Source: Pseudeuparius sepicola (Eukaryota > Arthropoda > Insecta > Coleoptera > Anthribidae). Taken from it: a stretch of 64,000 bases of DNA. The position numbers and the translations under genes are program-made. Below the pieces are notes generated by a model. The model saw only the letters and a list, made by a program, of their open reading frames with translations, had not been told where the DNA came from and searched no databases. This document shows, in pieces, positions 21,510 to 34,480 of this stretch; positions within the stretch are counted from its first letter, which is position 1; every line of letters starts with the position of its first letter. Location: the NCBI GenBank assembly GCA_963920635.1, contig OY987298.1, positions 119,340,035 to 119,404,034 of the forward strand, read 5' to 3'.

Positions 21510-22330
21510 TTATATTTTGTTATTATATAGCTTGAATTAAAGCAACAGTCTCTGTATATGAATAACCGAGAGTTCGCGGCACTTATGACTAATCAGTGTA
21601 ATTTATATCAATTTAAATATTTGCGGGTTACGTGCGAGTGCTTTAAACGTCTGAATTAAAGCGGATCTGCAATAAAAATGTTTGTAGTAATGTTCTAGCA
21701 TAAAAAACAATCACCAAACATATTTATTAATTACACAAACGGGAGGTGAGCCAATGACAACGTAGGTGTGCCTGCGAAACCAACGATGGGGTGTCTGTCC
21801 ACAAAGATTCGTTTGTCCGGTTTAATAAAGGACTAGAATATTAAAATCATCTTGAATAAACTTGTTTGGTGTTTTATTAGCATTAACATGCTTTCAACGC
21901 CCCCATATCAACACACGAATATTGTAATAGATTGAAACAATTATTGAATCTTTTATTCATTATTTACAAGAACAATTTGTAACTGTTTAAAAGCCTGTAC
22001 CACTGTTGTGCTTTATTACGAATTGAAACTTACCGCTCATCTTAAAAGGAAGTTAGTCTAATTAAAACTTCTTTGAATTGTTTAACGAACGCTACAGTAT
22101 ATACATAATACGACAGCTATCAAAAACAGCAACGTAGCAACAACTCCTAAATGTGATATGCATAACATAGGCTCTGAGACACATCCCACTGTATGACTCA
22201 CATCGATCTGCCGCGGCAAAGATCTGAAAGTCTGAATTGAAGTAACTCCTATTAGAGTTGTTTATATCCCGCGCTGGTATCGATGATAAGTTTATATGTA
22301 TAGTTGGTGGCAAATTAAAGCAAGTGGACC
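21510..22330. repeat. Interior module R2, copy inverted relative to 36200-36740
   Basis: Several blocks (AGCTTGAATTAAAGCAAC, GTAGTAATGTTCTAGCA, TATACATAATACGACAGCT, CAACAACTCCTAAATGTG) occur inverted in the right part of the element (36200-36740). The divergence is far greater than in the terminal repeats. This suggests an older, longer inverted-repeat structure of which only the outer kilobase is still homogenised. Confidence 0.7.
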
Positions 22331-22454
22331 TGCGGCAAAGGCTAAATATTTACATGTGAAAATGCTAAAGTAAAAGACCCATACGGAACCTGAACGAGTG
22401 TTTGTTTTATTCTTGGGTTACATACGACCTCCTCAAGGAATTTTGGGTGGCATA

Positions 22455-22935
22455 ATTATCCGCGTGATATGCAAAGTCCTCGCATTTCAATCTCGACTTT
22501 GTAAAAACCGTTGCTGGACAACATAAACTGTTGCTGTTAATGTGTCAGCGTTGGATAATTTATCAAGTTCATTTCTATAGCACTATTCAGTGAGCCAACT
22601 TCCATTTTGGCTGGTACCATCCCAACATCGGTGTACCGACAAAAGATCTCATAATATGTTTGTTTATACAGGCTATATACATTTGCGCTCGGAAGGCAGG
22701 CGGACCCAAATTATGTGCGGTCGACCTTATATCTCGCGGTGCATTTCTTTTTATTTTATAAGCTATTCACATCTCAGAATGATTATGAATAACCGAGAGA
22801 GTTCAATCGCGACACTTTGTGAATCATCAATTTAAACCACTTTAAAATATTTATGCTTTCAGGTACAAACTTTATTTAAAACTCAGAACTGTTAAGATTT
22901 GAATGTTGATGGAACAAAAAATGTTTATATAAGTG
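22455..22935. repeat. Interior modules R1 copy 2 and R2-related segment
   Basis: 22455-22740 repeats R1. 22770-22935 holds the block GTTAAGATTTGAATGTTGAT plus GGAACAAAAAATGTTTATAT, which returns inverted at about 36215-36260. The order R1-R2 on the left is thus repeated twice. Confidence 0.65.
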
Positions 22936-23957
22936 ACGACAATTTACCTTAAGTAAGAAAAGTTTAAAGCATTGGTAAATAACTTCCTATACACGCGCCC
23001 ATTCATTGGGTCGCCTTAGCTCAACAAACAGGGGTAATAATATATGAAATCTACCTAAACATTGATATATGACACATTCGAATTCAGAATAATTCATGCG
23101 CCTTATATACCGATGTGGTCACCGTAATTTGAACTTTACTTATAAGAGAGCAATCATGAAACATGTTCAGAATTGATGAAATTTAAAAATTAAGTACGAA
23201 ATATGATTCCATTATAGAGTAAAATACATACTGCGTTAATTGGTGACAAGAAATTTGAAGTGTTGAAGTATGAAGTACTAAAATAACCAATTATATAATA
23301 CATCTCAAGTTGATGGACGTTATTTTCTGAAAAAAGGTTTTGACTTTATTAGTGCTATATTTGAATCATAATTAATACATCCTCGTTTTACAAAAAGTTT
23401 TTTCTCTCAGTTTTTTAAAAGAAATGGCTCGTGACATATGGAACAGTTTTTGCCTTTGGTTGATTGAATAAAACACAAAAGTTAAAAAGTTTTTACCTAT
23501 TCATCGTAAAATAGCTCACTGTTTTTTATTTTCACACAAAAGTTCTACTGTCACCTAGAGGTGGTTACTTGAATCTTTATCGGTCCTAAATACCCATTTT
23601 GGTTTCGAAGCATTTTACCTCACATGGTTTTCTCTTTGAAAAAGGTAGGGGGCAAATAAAACAATATTATTATATCTTTTATTTACCTATTTCAGCCAAT
23701 AAGAACTATTTAAACAACTCTAGATATACAATAAAGGTAACATTGTCAATAAACCCATTGTAGCAACACTTACGGCCTCAGTGCAGCATTATGCATTGGT
23801 TAGCGGTCTTTTGTTTACAGATAATCTAGATAATCATAAAGTGATGTCTCATCGTACACATTTTAGGTTTACATTGCTCAGTAAATGATTCATATTGCTT
23901 TTAGATTGCTTTTTTGCTTATATTTATCATAACATCAGTGATAAAATTAAAGCTATC
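22936..23957. other. Interior non-coding stretch
   Basis: AT-rich, stops in every frame, nothing recognised. Confidence 0.35.
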
Positions 23958-25070
23958 GTTTATTTCGAGGAGTTCATTTCTGTTTAAATATACGATGACC
24001 CACACGCTGTACAAGCTAAACGGCCGCAGTTCCATATAATTTAGCTAAATTACGAAGTACGACTGTTGACTGAGACTCGCGACGGTCGAAAGCAAAGCGT
24101 ATAAACTACTTGATACGTAGGTTAAACAATAAGTACTTAAAATTGTGAAGTGTAGCATAAAATGAAGGGTAACAAAATTCTGTCATGTTGTTTTTCATTA
24201 ACCTACTTTTTTAATCGCTGAACAAATTTGAGATTTTTTTTACAGCTATATTAAATAAAAAACATACAAAGTTAATAAATCTTTTATTACTCAAATACAC
24301 TTAGGACTAAAATAATCCGAATATGTCACATCTTTGTATAAATTCTTGGTGCTACATGGAATACATGAGGTGTTGGGTTTGTTACTCCGTATATTATACA
24401 TTTATATTACAGGTATGGTTTTGTATTCATTTCAAATACGGTTTTTATATTTACACAAAATTACTCTGATCTAATCCGAGACGGCTTCCTGAAGAGGGAT
24501 TAATTCGTTCAAAATATAGCCATTTCAGTGCATTAGCGTGACTTCTTGATTTTATAATTGTTGGTGTATAGATAGGAAACCAATTTTCACTAAAGAACAT
24601 CGGTAAGAGTACACAAACTTCTTCCAAGTACAACAAATGCGTCATTGCTTTTTCATAAGTTATTCAGCTTCATTCATTCGAGTAGGCTTACTTTTATAAC
24701 GTGTCCCAACCTTTTATTCCGAGGAGATCATTTCTGTTAAATATACGATGACTCATGTGCCATATCAAACGGCCGCAGTTCCATATAATTGAGCTAGTAG
24801 AAGTACGACTGTTGAATTAGGCTCGCGACGGTCGAAAGCAAAGCGTATAAGCTACTTGATACGCAGGTTACAGAATAAGTACTTAAAACTGTGTATAAGA
24901 CAGTATACGGAAAATTAGTGTTAATGTGTATACGAGAGTACCGAAAATCATTTCAACAACCATGTTTTTAAAATGTAGGGCGCCAAAATTCTATCATTAA
25001 AATACAGCCTACTTTTTTAATCGCTGAACAAATTTGAGATTTTCTTTTACAGCTATATTAAAATACAAAT
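23958..25070. repeat. Interior module R3, two direct copies
   Basis: 23958-24260 and 24713-25070 share long blocks: CATTTCTGTTTAAATATACG, ACGGCCGCAGTTCCATATAA, CTCGCGACGGTCGAAAGCAA, TACTTTTTTAATCGCTGAAC. The copies differ by many substitutions and indels. The shared blocks show no common long reading frame. They contain GC-rich palindromic bits (CGGCCG, CGCGACGGTCG) within AT-rich DNA. Confidence 0.75.
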
Positions 25071-27667
25071 AATTAAAAAATGTAGACATCTGAACCATTT
25101 TATAAGTAACAAAATGTAAATAATGGTGATGTTTGTCATAATTTCTCAAAAACAGTTTGAAGTCATTAAAATTTAAATGCATGTCTGAAGAACAAAATTA
25201 ATTACTGGATGGTTGAAAAACACAAAAAGCAACTTCAGAACGTATTTCAATTTGTAAACAATATTATTGAACAACATCCCCGTATTTTATGGAATTATAT
25301 AATGTGGATGCTGTTCGCGTTCCGACGCAGGCTAGTTGTTTATTTAACATTTCGGGACGAGCCCCACTGAAACAACGTGCTATTTCATTGCCCTGACTTG
25401 TTTTCCAGCAACACTTAATAGCAACAGATTATTTTGCACAGCGGTTCGTCGGCGAATCGGTCAACTTTCAAGCGACCTTCGGTACTTGAGATTATACAAG
25501 GCGGTAGATCACTGAAATTAATTCTTAAAAACCAGTAGATGGGTAATTTAAAATACGCATTTGCTTTGCCCCAGTTCAGTTACTTGAGACAATGTAAATT
25601 GTGTGATATATTAGTTTTTGTGAGTTAAAATAATGCGATCTCCAAAATCGTTTGTATAATATACATACGATATATTACTTAGCTTTTTTAGTTAGAGGTA
25701 TTTTATGAAACCAGGAAAATCTCCATCTAAACCGAAAACACCATCCCCTACTACGTAATTTCAACCTATATGCAATCGTGTTCATTTCTCAAATATAGGC
25801 TTGCTTTTTATTTTTTTAAATGGTTTGGGTCGTGGATGTCCAACCTTAGACACCTCTATCAACCGATAGTCAACAGAGACCAATAAACCATCGACTTTAG
25901 TCAATTTCGGGTGAATGTTCAGCTAGTCAATTCCAGAGACTGGACATACACAACCCAAGTCATTTAAAGAGGTTAATATTTGTCATATATTTATACGTGT
26001 TTAAATAGCGGTTGGTAGTGAGATACATGCGTAGGCCCTCTATAATCCGATGCTATTATCTCGAGTGCCGCGTTTTATATAAAATATTATTTTAAACAGT
26101 AATGTTTATTTAAATTTTGGCGGCTTTTAGGAACCATTGGTCAGTGTTCGACATTAAATATCTATATACAAGCAGATGGCACCACCGATACCAATTTAAG
26201 TTTTCATCCAAGGAACAATTTTACTACAAAAATATGAATTAAATATGAAATAAAACACGCATTGGCTAAATTACTAGAGTTCATTCAATCCTTAGGGGCA
26301 TATGGTGTCAAGCAGCATCTTTTTGCTGCCCTGTACACTTAGACATTTATAATGGGTAACTATTTGCTACTTTATAACAGTTTAATCAGTTTACTTGCTT
26401 ACGTTGCAATTTTCAGTACGCTCACGAATGTAGTTTACAATTTAGGGTACCATGTAGTCAACCTTTTCCACTAAATTGACGTCATCATTTAAACGTAAGC
26501 ACTTGACGCTAAGGCGGGCCGATTCTTATTTTAAATTATGGGTAAGCATAACCGAGGATGCCTCTTTAAATAACTGTTCAACTTCTATTTATGTTTACGA
26601 TGCATCAAACCGGTGTACAATTAAATTGAAGATATGGAAGCTGTGAATCTGGACGCACTGTTTATAACACAGAGCACAGAGGCGAGATATAATTTGTAAA
26701 CAATTCTCAACCAGAGTACCCAGAAGCAGCTTGTACGTGGGAGGCACACTATTTTGGTTTCGTTGTATGAGAAATTGTTTTTTTAAAACAGAACTTTAAA
26801 AAATTTATGAGAAACTTTTTTAAGTGAATGCTAGTGTTTCTTGTTGGAGAGAATATTTTCTCATTTTAAATGCACTTTCACAACATCCAACACCTAAATT
26901 TAAGAATAGTGTTATATTCAATTACCCATAATTCCAAATTTGAAAATAACATTATATTCAAATAGAAGTAATAAATATGTATACCTAATTCTTGGATCAA
27001 AACAGTTTCAAGAATTGAAATATTAACGGCATTGTCTTAAAAGAAACAACTGTTATTGTTAGTTTATACTTATATCCAAGTACATCATCCATATTAAGGA
27101 AATCAAATTATAGAAGTATTCAACCAATAATTTTAGTTAGAGCGTGCGGCTACACACACCTCACATTGAAGTTCACATTTGAGCAAGCGATACCATTCCG
27201 TATACAGTAGATAGTTTTTATTTTACGCGTTCTGCAGCACTGTGGCTTCGCGCCAGCCATCATGATAAAAAACACAGACAGTTCTAAAGGTCAACTAGTT
27301 CATGGTGCGTTGGTTATGCTTATGTAACACTAATAACCATATTTTCATTATTTGTGATCTAAAAATTTCATTTTGTTTCGGTGCTCACACTTAGTCGCTC
27401 TGTACATACAACGGTTACATTTATGACACATAAGTTATGTTTATATTATTTTTATTTTCACATGTATATGACAATACGTAAGTAGGTACCTATAGGTATA
27501 GCTTCTTAATGTTACAGACTGAATAATTATAATATATTATCCTATATTTTTAACATAAAATTTTATGTATGTAAAAACTCTTTATTTCGTTTAGATATTG
27601 TCTTCTATACCTACCTGTTAAAATTCAATATCATGTGATAATCACACAACCCTTAAATTGACACACA
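25071..27667. other. Interior non-coding stretch
   Basis: No intact gene. A segment at about 26440-26700 (GGTAAGCATAACCGAGGATG and following) is a diverged relative of 28310-28680 (AAAGCATAACCAAGGTTGC), giving module R4. Otherwise the sequence is AT-rich with short GC-richer patches (about 25340-25500, 27140-27260). Confidence 0.4.
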
Positions 27668-27878
27668 ATGACTTTCATAAAAACAGACGTTTTAAAAACA
27701 ATTATCCAAAAAATTAATCGATGAAATACTTCAAAACAAAGTAACCAAAAACAACCAAAATTCAAAATTGGTCAATGAATTAAACAGCAAAGAAATTATC
27801 TACAAAGCTAAAAAATACATAATGACAAAGTTATTTAATAAACAAAATTCCTTGTTCCGACTAAAATCAAATATATAG
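27668..27878 (+). pseudogene. Possible frameshifted small reading frame
   Basis: An ATG at 27668 opens a frame that stops after about 17 codons. A +1 frame continues from the A-rich run near 27710 for over 50 codons (blocks KLIDEILQNKV and KEIIYKAKKYIM) to a stop at 27878. The join at an A-run is where a frameshift is expected. The combined frame would be a lysine-rich helical protein of about 70 residues. I recognise no family; it may be chance in AT-rich DNA. Confidence 0.25.
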
Positions 27879-30800
27879 ACAGGTAGATAAGAAAACTAGA
27901 ATTATAGTTGAATACAAAAGAAGAATCAATCCTATACCAATAAAACAGAATTAGCACATCACTGAAAACTCATTAGGTACATAATTTTAATTTGAGAACA
28001 ATTCCAATGATTTCAAGTAACAAATTACAAAAAAGACCTATCAATCCTATAAGAGATACTAATAAAACCTGAAAACACATAGTCTTAATTTGAGAAGACT
28101 TCCATAATTTCAATATAAAAATTACAAAAAGACTAATTAATTGAAATCAACAAAAACAATATAAACAAAAAAAGATGATTGGAGTTCAACTATATATTTG
28201 AGTTACCTAACCGCTCTTAGGGTTATACTTGCTTCATCTTCCCCGCTTACACTGACCTGTTCCAACTTGTAATTTTTACTTTAAATCGTTTCAAATGACT
28301 CATGTTATATGGTAATTTAGGGGACTGTGATTACAATCAACCTTTTTCAATGCGCTAGTCGAATGTTTACATTTCCAGTCTGATTCTGTTGACAATTTTG
28401 TGAGTATGAAAAAGCATAACCAAGGTTGCAATTAAGTGGATGTCTCAAGCTAGCGTTATGTATGTGCTATAACCGTTGATTGTTCCTTCTTCCATCCATA
28501 TAACTAAATCGGGGGCAGTAGAAAGCCGAGCTGGAAGTGCTAAAATAATAAACACACCAAGAGTGTCGGTATTTACATTTGCACAGCAAAGACAAATGCT
28601 ACACGTGGAGCGATGCCTAATGAACCACTGAATCGGCTATCAACCGGTTGAAAATTATATACTTAAGAGGGCAAACACTTGTTAATACATAGAGGACCAA
28701 GTTCAAGAAAATAAACATTTCAATGAATTGATTTTTCTAGGGTATAAACTAACCGATAAAATTATATTATTATATTAATATGTCACAAAGCACACTATTT
28801 TATAGTTATTTAAACACAAACACATTTTTTCATATTTTCTGTCATTTCTTTATGATGTTTTACAAACCTCTGGGATTTTTTTAGGTAGATATATCAAAAA
28901 ATTGTCTCTCTCAAACGTGATGGTAACATTTGAAGAAATAACTTAAAATACCAACCTTAAAAGTTTTATACACAAAAGACCTAAAAAATTGGAAATGTTA
29001 CTTTTATGTAAAATTTGTTAACAGAAAAATATAGAAACTTTGTTGGTGACCTGTGAACATCTATTATTTTGTATAGAGTGTTCTGGGAATACTCTATGGG
29101 TTGAAATATTCGACTAAAAATGTAGAGGCAAACCTGACAGTAAAAATTGTTAACCATGAAAGAAAATATCAACCTTTAATATAAGAAATACACCTCTGAA
29201 ATCATAAAAACAAAATAAGTTTTAATTCATACAGTTTATACAAATGAATAGAAATTTGAATATTTTTGATAATGATTACCTATACGAAATTGTAAAATTG
29301 TATTTTCTCATATTATTCAAGGAGCTTTAAATAATATATATATGAATGTCATAGTCAGCTATCTTGGAAATAAGTTTTCTACATACTTGTCAACTTTTCA
29401 TAGTTGTTTGTTATTTTAAAAACCTTCATAGACGTTAATCACAAGCTTAGTCAAAAACTCTCATCTGCAAAGGTACTAAAAAATAGTACAAGATAATAAT
29501 TCATAATGTATCCAAAGAAAGGACTTTAAAAGTGGGGTATAACAGAGTAATATTTTGATAATAAAATATAGGGAGAAACCAAAATCGCTCACTAACCAAA
29601 GGGGTTCTATATGTTTCTCTTAGCAAATTTTAATGAATCGTATTTGGTGATATATGTCTAACCTGGATGCTGATTATATTAAAGACCCGAGCATGACGTC
29701 ATATTTCATTGTTGTTTACGGACTGAGGTGGTGCCACTCGATAAAAAAATGGCGTCTTATAGGGTATTCTGTGGTTATTGGTAAATCAGTTACTGACGTT
29801 TAAAGGGTCCCAAATTTTAAATATCCAGCTTTATTACGATTTGCCTTCTTTTTACGGTAACGAATTGTCTTTGCGTCCAGTATTTAGCAGTTTTATCCTA
29901 TTAACACAGATTTTATAGGTAGATTTGTGTTAACATGAAATTTAAATGCACATGAAGAAAATGGTACACTAAGAATAAGAAATTGTCAGTATTAATTTTA
30001 TACAGAAAATGCAAAATAAAAATTTATGAGTAATATGTCTTTTTTAAGTGAAAGGTGCTAGTGTTTCTTTTTGGAGAGAATATTTTCTAGATTCTAGATT
30101 TGTTTGTGATAACATGAAATTGTAATGCATATGACCACATTAGATGAATTGCAGATGAATAAACACTATTTTAGAATTATGGGACGATCAACCGGCTGCG
30201 AAAATTCTAGATATTATTTTGGAAGAGAATTTTGTAACGTATGTAAGAATGAAAATAGAAAATTTTTAGCTCCAAAGCGAACCACATACCATATAAAAAA
30301 ACTGAAAAATCTAATGTGTTTTTTGCTTGCACTACAACTAGCCATGAACTTCATTTCGAACCAAAAGGTATACCAAATATAATAATGCTTTTTTAGACTC
30401 GCTTTTCTTAGGAAAATGTATGGAAACATGTCATGTGAACTTATCAAATTATAGAGAGACCTAACAAAGAAATATTTTATTTTGAATATATGGATAACAG
30501 ATTTACATGTTTTTATTTTATAGAAGATTCTGCAACAATGGTAACATTAATCCACTGTGTAAATTTGTTTCATCATGTGGCATCAGTGGCGATCGTTTGA
30601 AACAGCGCTATACATAGGTTTTTAATATAGTGTATAGAACTTTTTTAATCAAAGTATTAATAGTTTAAATTTCATGTAATTTACTACACTCTGTGTATTA
30701 CTCTGGTAAAAATATAATTTTATATGGTGCTACCAAGTACATTTTTCTCAATTTTTCACTTATAACTAGTTTTTCTCTCAAATTATATGAGTTAGTATTT

Positions 30801-31160
30801 ATTCTATTTGAATTTATAATTTAATAAGTACTAAGTATATTTTCCACAGGTAACTGCAAATTAACCATTTTACATTGTTCTTATTTAAAAATATGTTCTC
30901 ATATACAGGTCAGCTAGCAACTTATTTCTCTTAAAATGAGTTTCAAAAATTGAAACATAACTACACTTCAGAAAATTAAAATTTACTCACATAAAGACCT
31001 GTCATTTGCATAAACTTCCAAATTCCCCCAAACTTATGACATAACTCTTAATTCAAAAGGAATATGTTGTACACTACAGGTGATTTTTGAGGTCTTAATA
31101 CTGTTATAACGTGGGGAATGGATCTCCCTCTTTGCTGACATGAGGTTTTTTCATAACATT
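27879..31160. other. Interior non-coding stretch
   Basis: No intact gene recognised. It includes the R4 relative at 28310-28680. A frame at 30125-30382 (85 codons with a CNVCKNE pair of cysteines) has no recognisable domain and is doubtful. Confidence 0.35.
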
Positions 31161-31461
31161 CTTTATTTACAACGTCTTATGCTCCAGCGATCTCCCCCAA
31201 ATCAAATTGTTGATTATATTCAACATAGAAAAAATTTTCAACTCACACATGCCTCTTATTTATATTGTTAAGAGACATAAAACTTTTTGGAGGAGCTATA
31301 ATCATATGCGTCTCAGGATATAAAAATGCTCGGTAAATAATGGTTTTTGTCAATTCCTTGGGATAAAGCTCATTCTCAACCGAGAAACCTTGAATGCCGA
31401 ATACAGCTTTTTTCACAGTAGCATTTACTAGCTTAAATGAACTGTAGGTACAGCACGGCAT
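31161..31461 (-). pseudogene. Decayed reading frame of unknown family
   Basis: A minus-strand frame from 31461 is open for 72 codons and contains AVFGIQGFSVENELYPKEL followed by IIAPPKSFMSLN. It stops at 31243 and then stays in the same frame past single stop codons (VENFFYVEYNQQFDLGEIAG). Continuation across isolated stops is the mark of a once-coding sequence. The pattern of a GIQGF-like start, KEL and a PPKSF block reminds me of uncharacterised repetitive proteins of insect genomes; this is memory-based and weak. It may be a former cargo gene of the large element. Confidence 0.4.
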
Positions 31462-32567
31462 TTATATCATGTTTATACCATATAGAGACTTTAAACAAGC
31501 AAGCGTTATCCGAAAACCCGCACTCTGTTTCATTTCTCATAGCAACAGTGTTCATTTAACTGTTTTTAATGTGAGCACTGAATTGACCCATCTAAGCTTG
31601 TATATGTTTCGAAAGCCGACAAAAACTTTCGATTTAGCAGGTCGCTGAAAGTTTCAATTTATACAGTTACCCGGAGGCAACGCTATATTTATAAACAAGA
31701 AAATACTATTCAGTGAACAACAAAGTAGGAGCGGATACCTTGTAAAAGCCTTGATTATGTACCGGGGCTTTGAATTGTATAATTTTAAAAGTGTAGATTC
31801 TGAGTGTTAGACATTTTTTCTCGAAACTATAATAGCTATAAAATAAAACACATTTCAGAGCAACATAAAATATTTAGCAATCGTTCGAAGACTGCAAAGC
31901 GTTAGGTTTTAAGGTTTGCAAAATGTTTTTTGTACAATAACAATACAATGTGCAGTAATTTCGCAATATTACCACCAGAGACCCCAGTACTAGTGGATTA
32001 AAAAGCATCATTTTAGTTAAGTTTTGGAGCCTTCATTTTGTTTTTATTTGTATTATTAATATTTCTGCCTATGGTCATGACTTGAATTATTTAAGATACA
32101 TATTTAATAATAATTGATAGGTTTTAAAATATCGCTAATAATTCATAAATCATGTACTAGAATTTATTTTGTAAATAATTCAAATCCTCTATAGAGAAAA
32201 GTTTTATATAGGTTGGTAAATATTTTTAAAAATCAACACTCTGGGTTTCACTAGTTTCTTGGTTCGGTGGATTGTTACATTATCATTGTTATAAAAGAGC
32301 TGTCCTATCGACGCTCAATTTCTACATGTATGTCTTATGCTTTTTCGCAGAAACTAAACTCATAATACGTCCAGTCCAGATATAACTGCTATTAGTATAT
32401 ATGGTTATGATTGTATAGTCATTTGTGCTCCGACTGTTCTCGAGGATAAAAGTTCCCTTGAATTATCAAAGTTAAATAATGTGGAGTTCTTAATGTCACA
32501 AATTTTCTGAATAGTTATCGCAAAACAGGTTGTTTGAATTTCCTGAAAGAGATAATTCAACGTAGGA

Positions 32568-33029
32568 ATGGAGACAGTTAAAAATACCGACAACGTGGAG
32601 ATCAGATTCTTTTTTGGTGGACAAGCAGTAGACAAAATAAGACAAGAAGTTGGAAGAAATGGTTTTGTAAGAAACATGTTCGAGCAATGGAGTCAAGATA
32701 GGAAAATATCATGCTATATATTGTATGTTAATGCTAAGCCTGTTTCATTTGCCCTAATGTCAAAAATGGATTTTGATCCTTTAAAACAACACACCAACCC
32801 AAAAAATCTCAATTTGATTTTTACACATAAGGAATATCATCGAAAAGGATATGCATCAAGACTAGTGGATCATCTTAAGAAAAATAATCAATTTACGGCT
32901 TTCTGTTATAACACCAATTCAGAAAAACTTTTTAAAAAATGTAATTGTATTTGTTTGCGTTGTTTTTCCTACAAAATTTTATTTGAACCCAACACAACTC
33001 ATCTCAAAAATTTGGATTTATTGTCATAA
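32568..33029 (+). CDS. GNAT-like N-acetyltransferase
   Basis: An intact 153-codon frame begins with ATG at 32568. Residues about 50-66 (YILYVNAKPVSFALM) form the typical GNAT beta-strand pair. Residues about 82-103 form motif A: LNLIFTHKEYHRKGYASRL, where HRKGYA matches the acetyl-CoA loop pattern (R/Q)xxGx(G/A), with His in place of the usual Arg/Gln. Residues 115-126 (NTNSEKLFKKCN) fit motif B. The probable role is transfer of an acetyl group from acetyl-CoA to a small molecule or protein amine; the substrate is unknown. AATAAA follows near 33171. It is convergent with the next gene, tails about 235 bp apart. Base composition is AT-rich like its surroundings. The second half (Cys-rich, 124-135) is less typical. 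It is the only interior frame with a recognisable domain. Confidence 0.7.
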   Translation: METVKNTDNVEIRFFFGGQAVDKIRQEVGRNGFVRNMFEQWSQDRKISCYILYVNAKPVSFALMSKMDFDPLKQHTNPKNLNLIFTHKEYHRKGYASRLVDHLKKNNQFTAFCYNTNSEKLFKKCNCICLRCFSYKILFEPNTTHLKNLDLLS

Positions 33030-33264
33030 TCCTCTATGATACAGTAAAAAATTAGACGACATACGATGTCAGATACATATAAGCATAATAGACATGACAA
33101 GAGAAATCTACATTTTACACAGGTAACCCCACTCAATTCCTTGTATTTGTTGCTATGGATAATATTTTAAATAAAAGACTTAACTTTTTCAAAAGTGTTT
33201 TATTTGCTCACTGTACACAGCTACTACAAAATTCTACAGTTTTTCCATACCAAACAGAACATTT

Positions 33265-33582
33265 TTATTTTCTTAATTCTAAAGGTAAAAATTGTTGTAT
33301 GTTGTCTAAGTAGATTCCCAAATCATATTTTAATAATAAGTTACACAGTTGTTTTATAGAAATATTCCCATCTAGGTAACTTCTGCAGGCTTTTAACCCA
33401 TTTTTATATTTTTCATAATGTTGACGATGTGATTCTATATCGTCATGCACTCTTTGGGTTAACTCTAGTAGGGCATCTATAGTACAAGCTTGTAGTTCAT
33501 CTCTTAGGATCTGAATACTTGAAGCTAAATCTGTCGGGTTTGTCCATCTTTTTACATTGGTAATATAAAGCTGTTCAAACAT
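33265..33582 (-). CDS. Unknown 105-codon helical protein
   Basis: An intact minus-strand frame starts with ATG at 33582. I do not recognise the family. The sequence is amphipathic and probably mostly alpha-helical: residues 17-60 (TDLASSIQILRDELQA, then IDALLELTQRVHDDIESHR) and 75-100 (IKQLCNLLLKYDLGIYLDNI). There is no signal peptide or membrane segment. A poly(A) signal on the minus strand lies at about 33200 (TTTATT on the plus strand). It is convergent with the GNAT-like gene and like it lies well inside the large element. Being open over its length in AT-rich DNA, with a good start and poly(A) signal, supports a real gene. Confidence 0.5.
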   Translation of the reverse strand: MFEQLYITNVKRWTNPTDLASSIQILRDELQACTIDALLELTQRVHDDIESHRQHYEKYKNGLKACRSYLDGNISIKQLCNLLLKYDLGIYLDNIQQFLPLELRK

Positions 33583-33602
33583 GTTGCTATGTTAAAGACG
33601 GA

Positions 33603-34480
33603 TGGCTTTCTAATTTAATTTACTAAAAACGGGTTAGTTTTATACTTCTCTCAATTTTCACCGTAAAAGTTATAAAATTCTGTGTAGTTGGGTAATCGTC
33701 CACCAGTTGTTATTTTTAGTCATTAAATTATCTCTACCCTGTCACGGAAGATGGTCGTTTCTAACAGTTTCACAGTTTTGATATATTTACGTTTTATAGT
33801 TTTGCTCTCACCAACCGTGTTATTCATTTGTTTTTAAATTTATATGTATATTTAGACTTGTAATTAATATTTAAGAACAATTCCCCAAATTTATGGTAGA
33901 AATTAATTTTTTTTCTTAACATGTTTATATTCAAATATGACAAATTATTTGTGTAAAAAAATAAAAACACATTATGTATTATAAACTTAGAGGCATGTTA
34001 TAACTCCTGTTACCTAGTATTGCTGTTTGATACATCCAGAAAAGTAATCTAGCATTATACCTAGCGCTAACTAAGTCTATTAATCAAGGTTACCTTATCA
34101 GATATTCTGTGATACTAAACCGTTACATTTTTGTTTTTTCGCTCCTGCTTTCTAGGCACTAGCACTTAAAATATTGAAGCCTTCTTATATTTAAACGTTT
34201 TGTTCCTCGTAAGAAACCAACTTACATCATATTATTCAAACATGGTCTAAGGTTGATCTTGTTTAGTTTATATTAAGAAAGTTCCAAAAGTCTTCAAAAC
34301 TTCATTGAAACATTGATTTGGAATTCACATTTTCCCCATTTCAGGTCAGATACAACCTTTTAACTAAATATTTTTAACATACAACTATTACGTTTAACAA
34401 AATCAACTTACATCAACTGTTTTATAATGTAGTTACAACAGTTTACCTTAATATAGTGTCACATAAACTACATCTTAAAC
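33603..34480. other. Interior non-coding stretch
   Basis: AT-rich; nothing recognised. Confidence 0.35.

Noticed and set aside
29680..29820. Possible hAT or THAP-type fragment near AAGACCCGAGC and TTTAAAGGGTCCC
   Set aside because: The two short similarities to the hAT-like ends at 6306/7896 are too brief and not flanked by a duplication.
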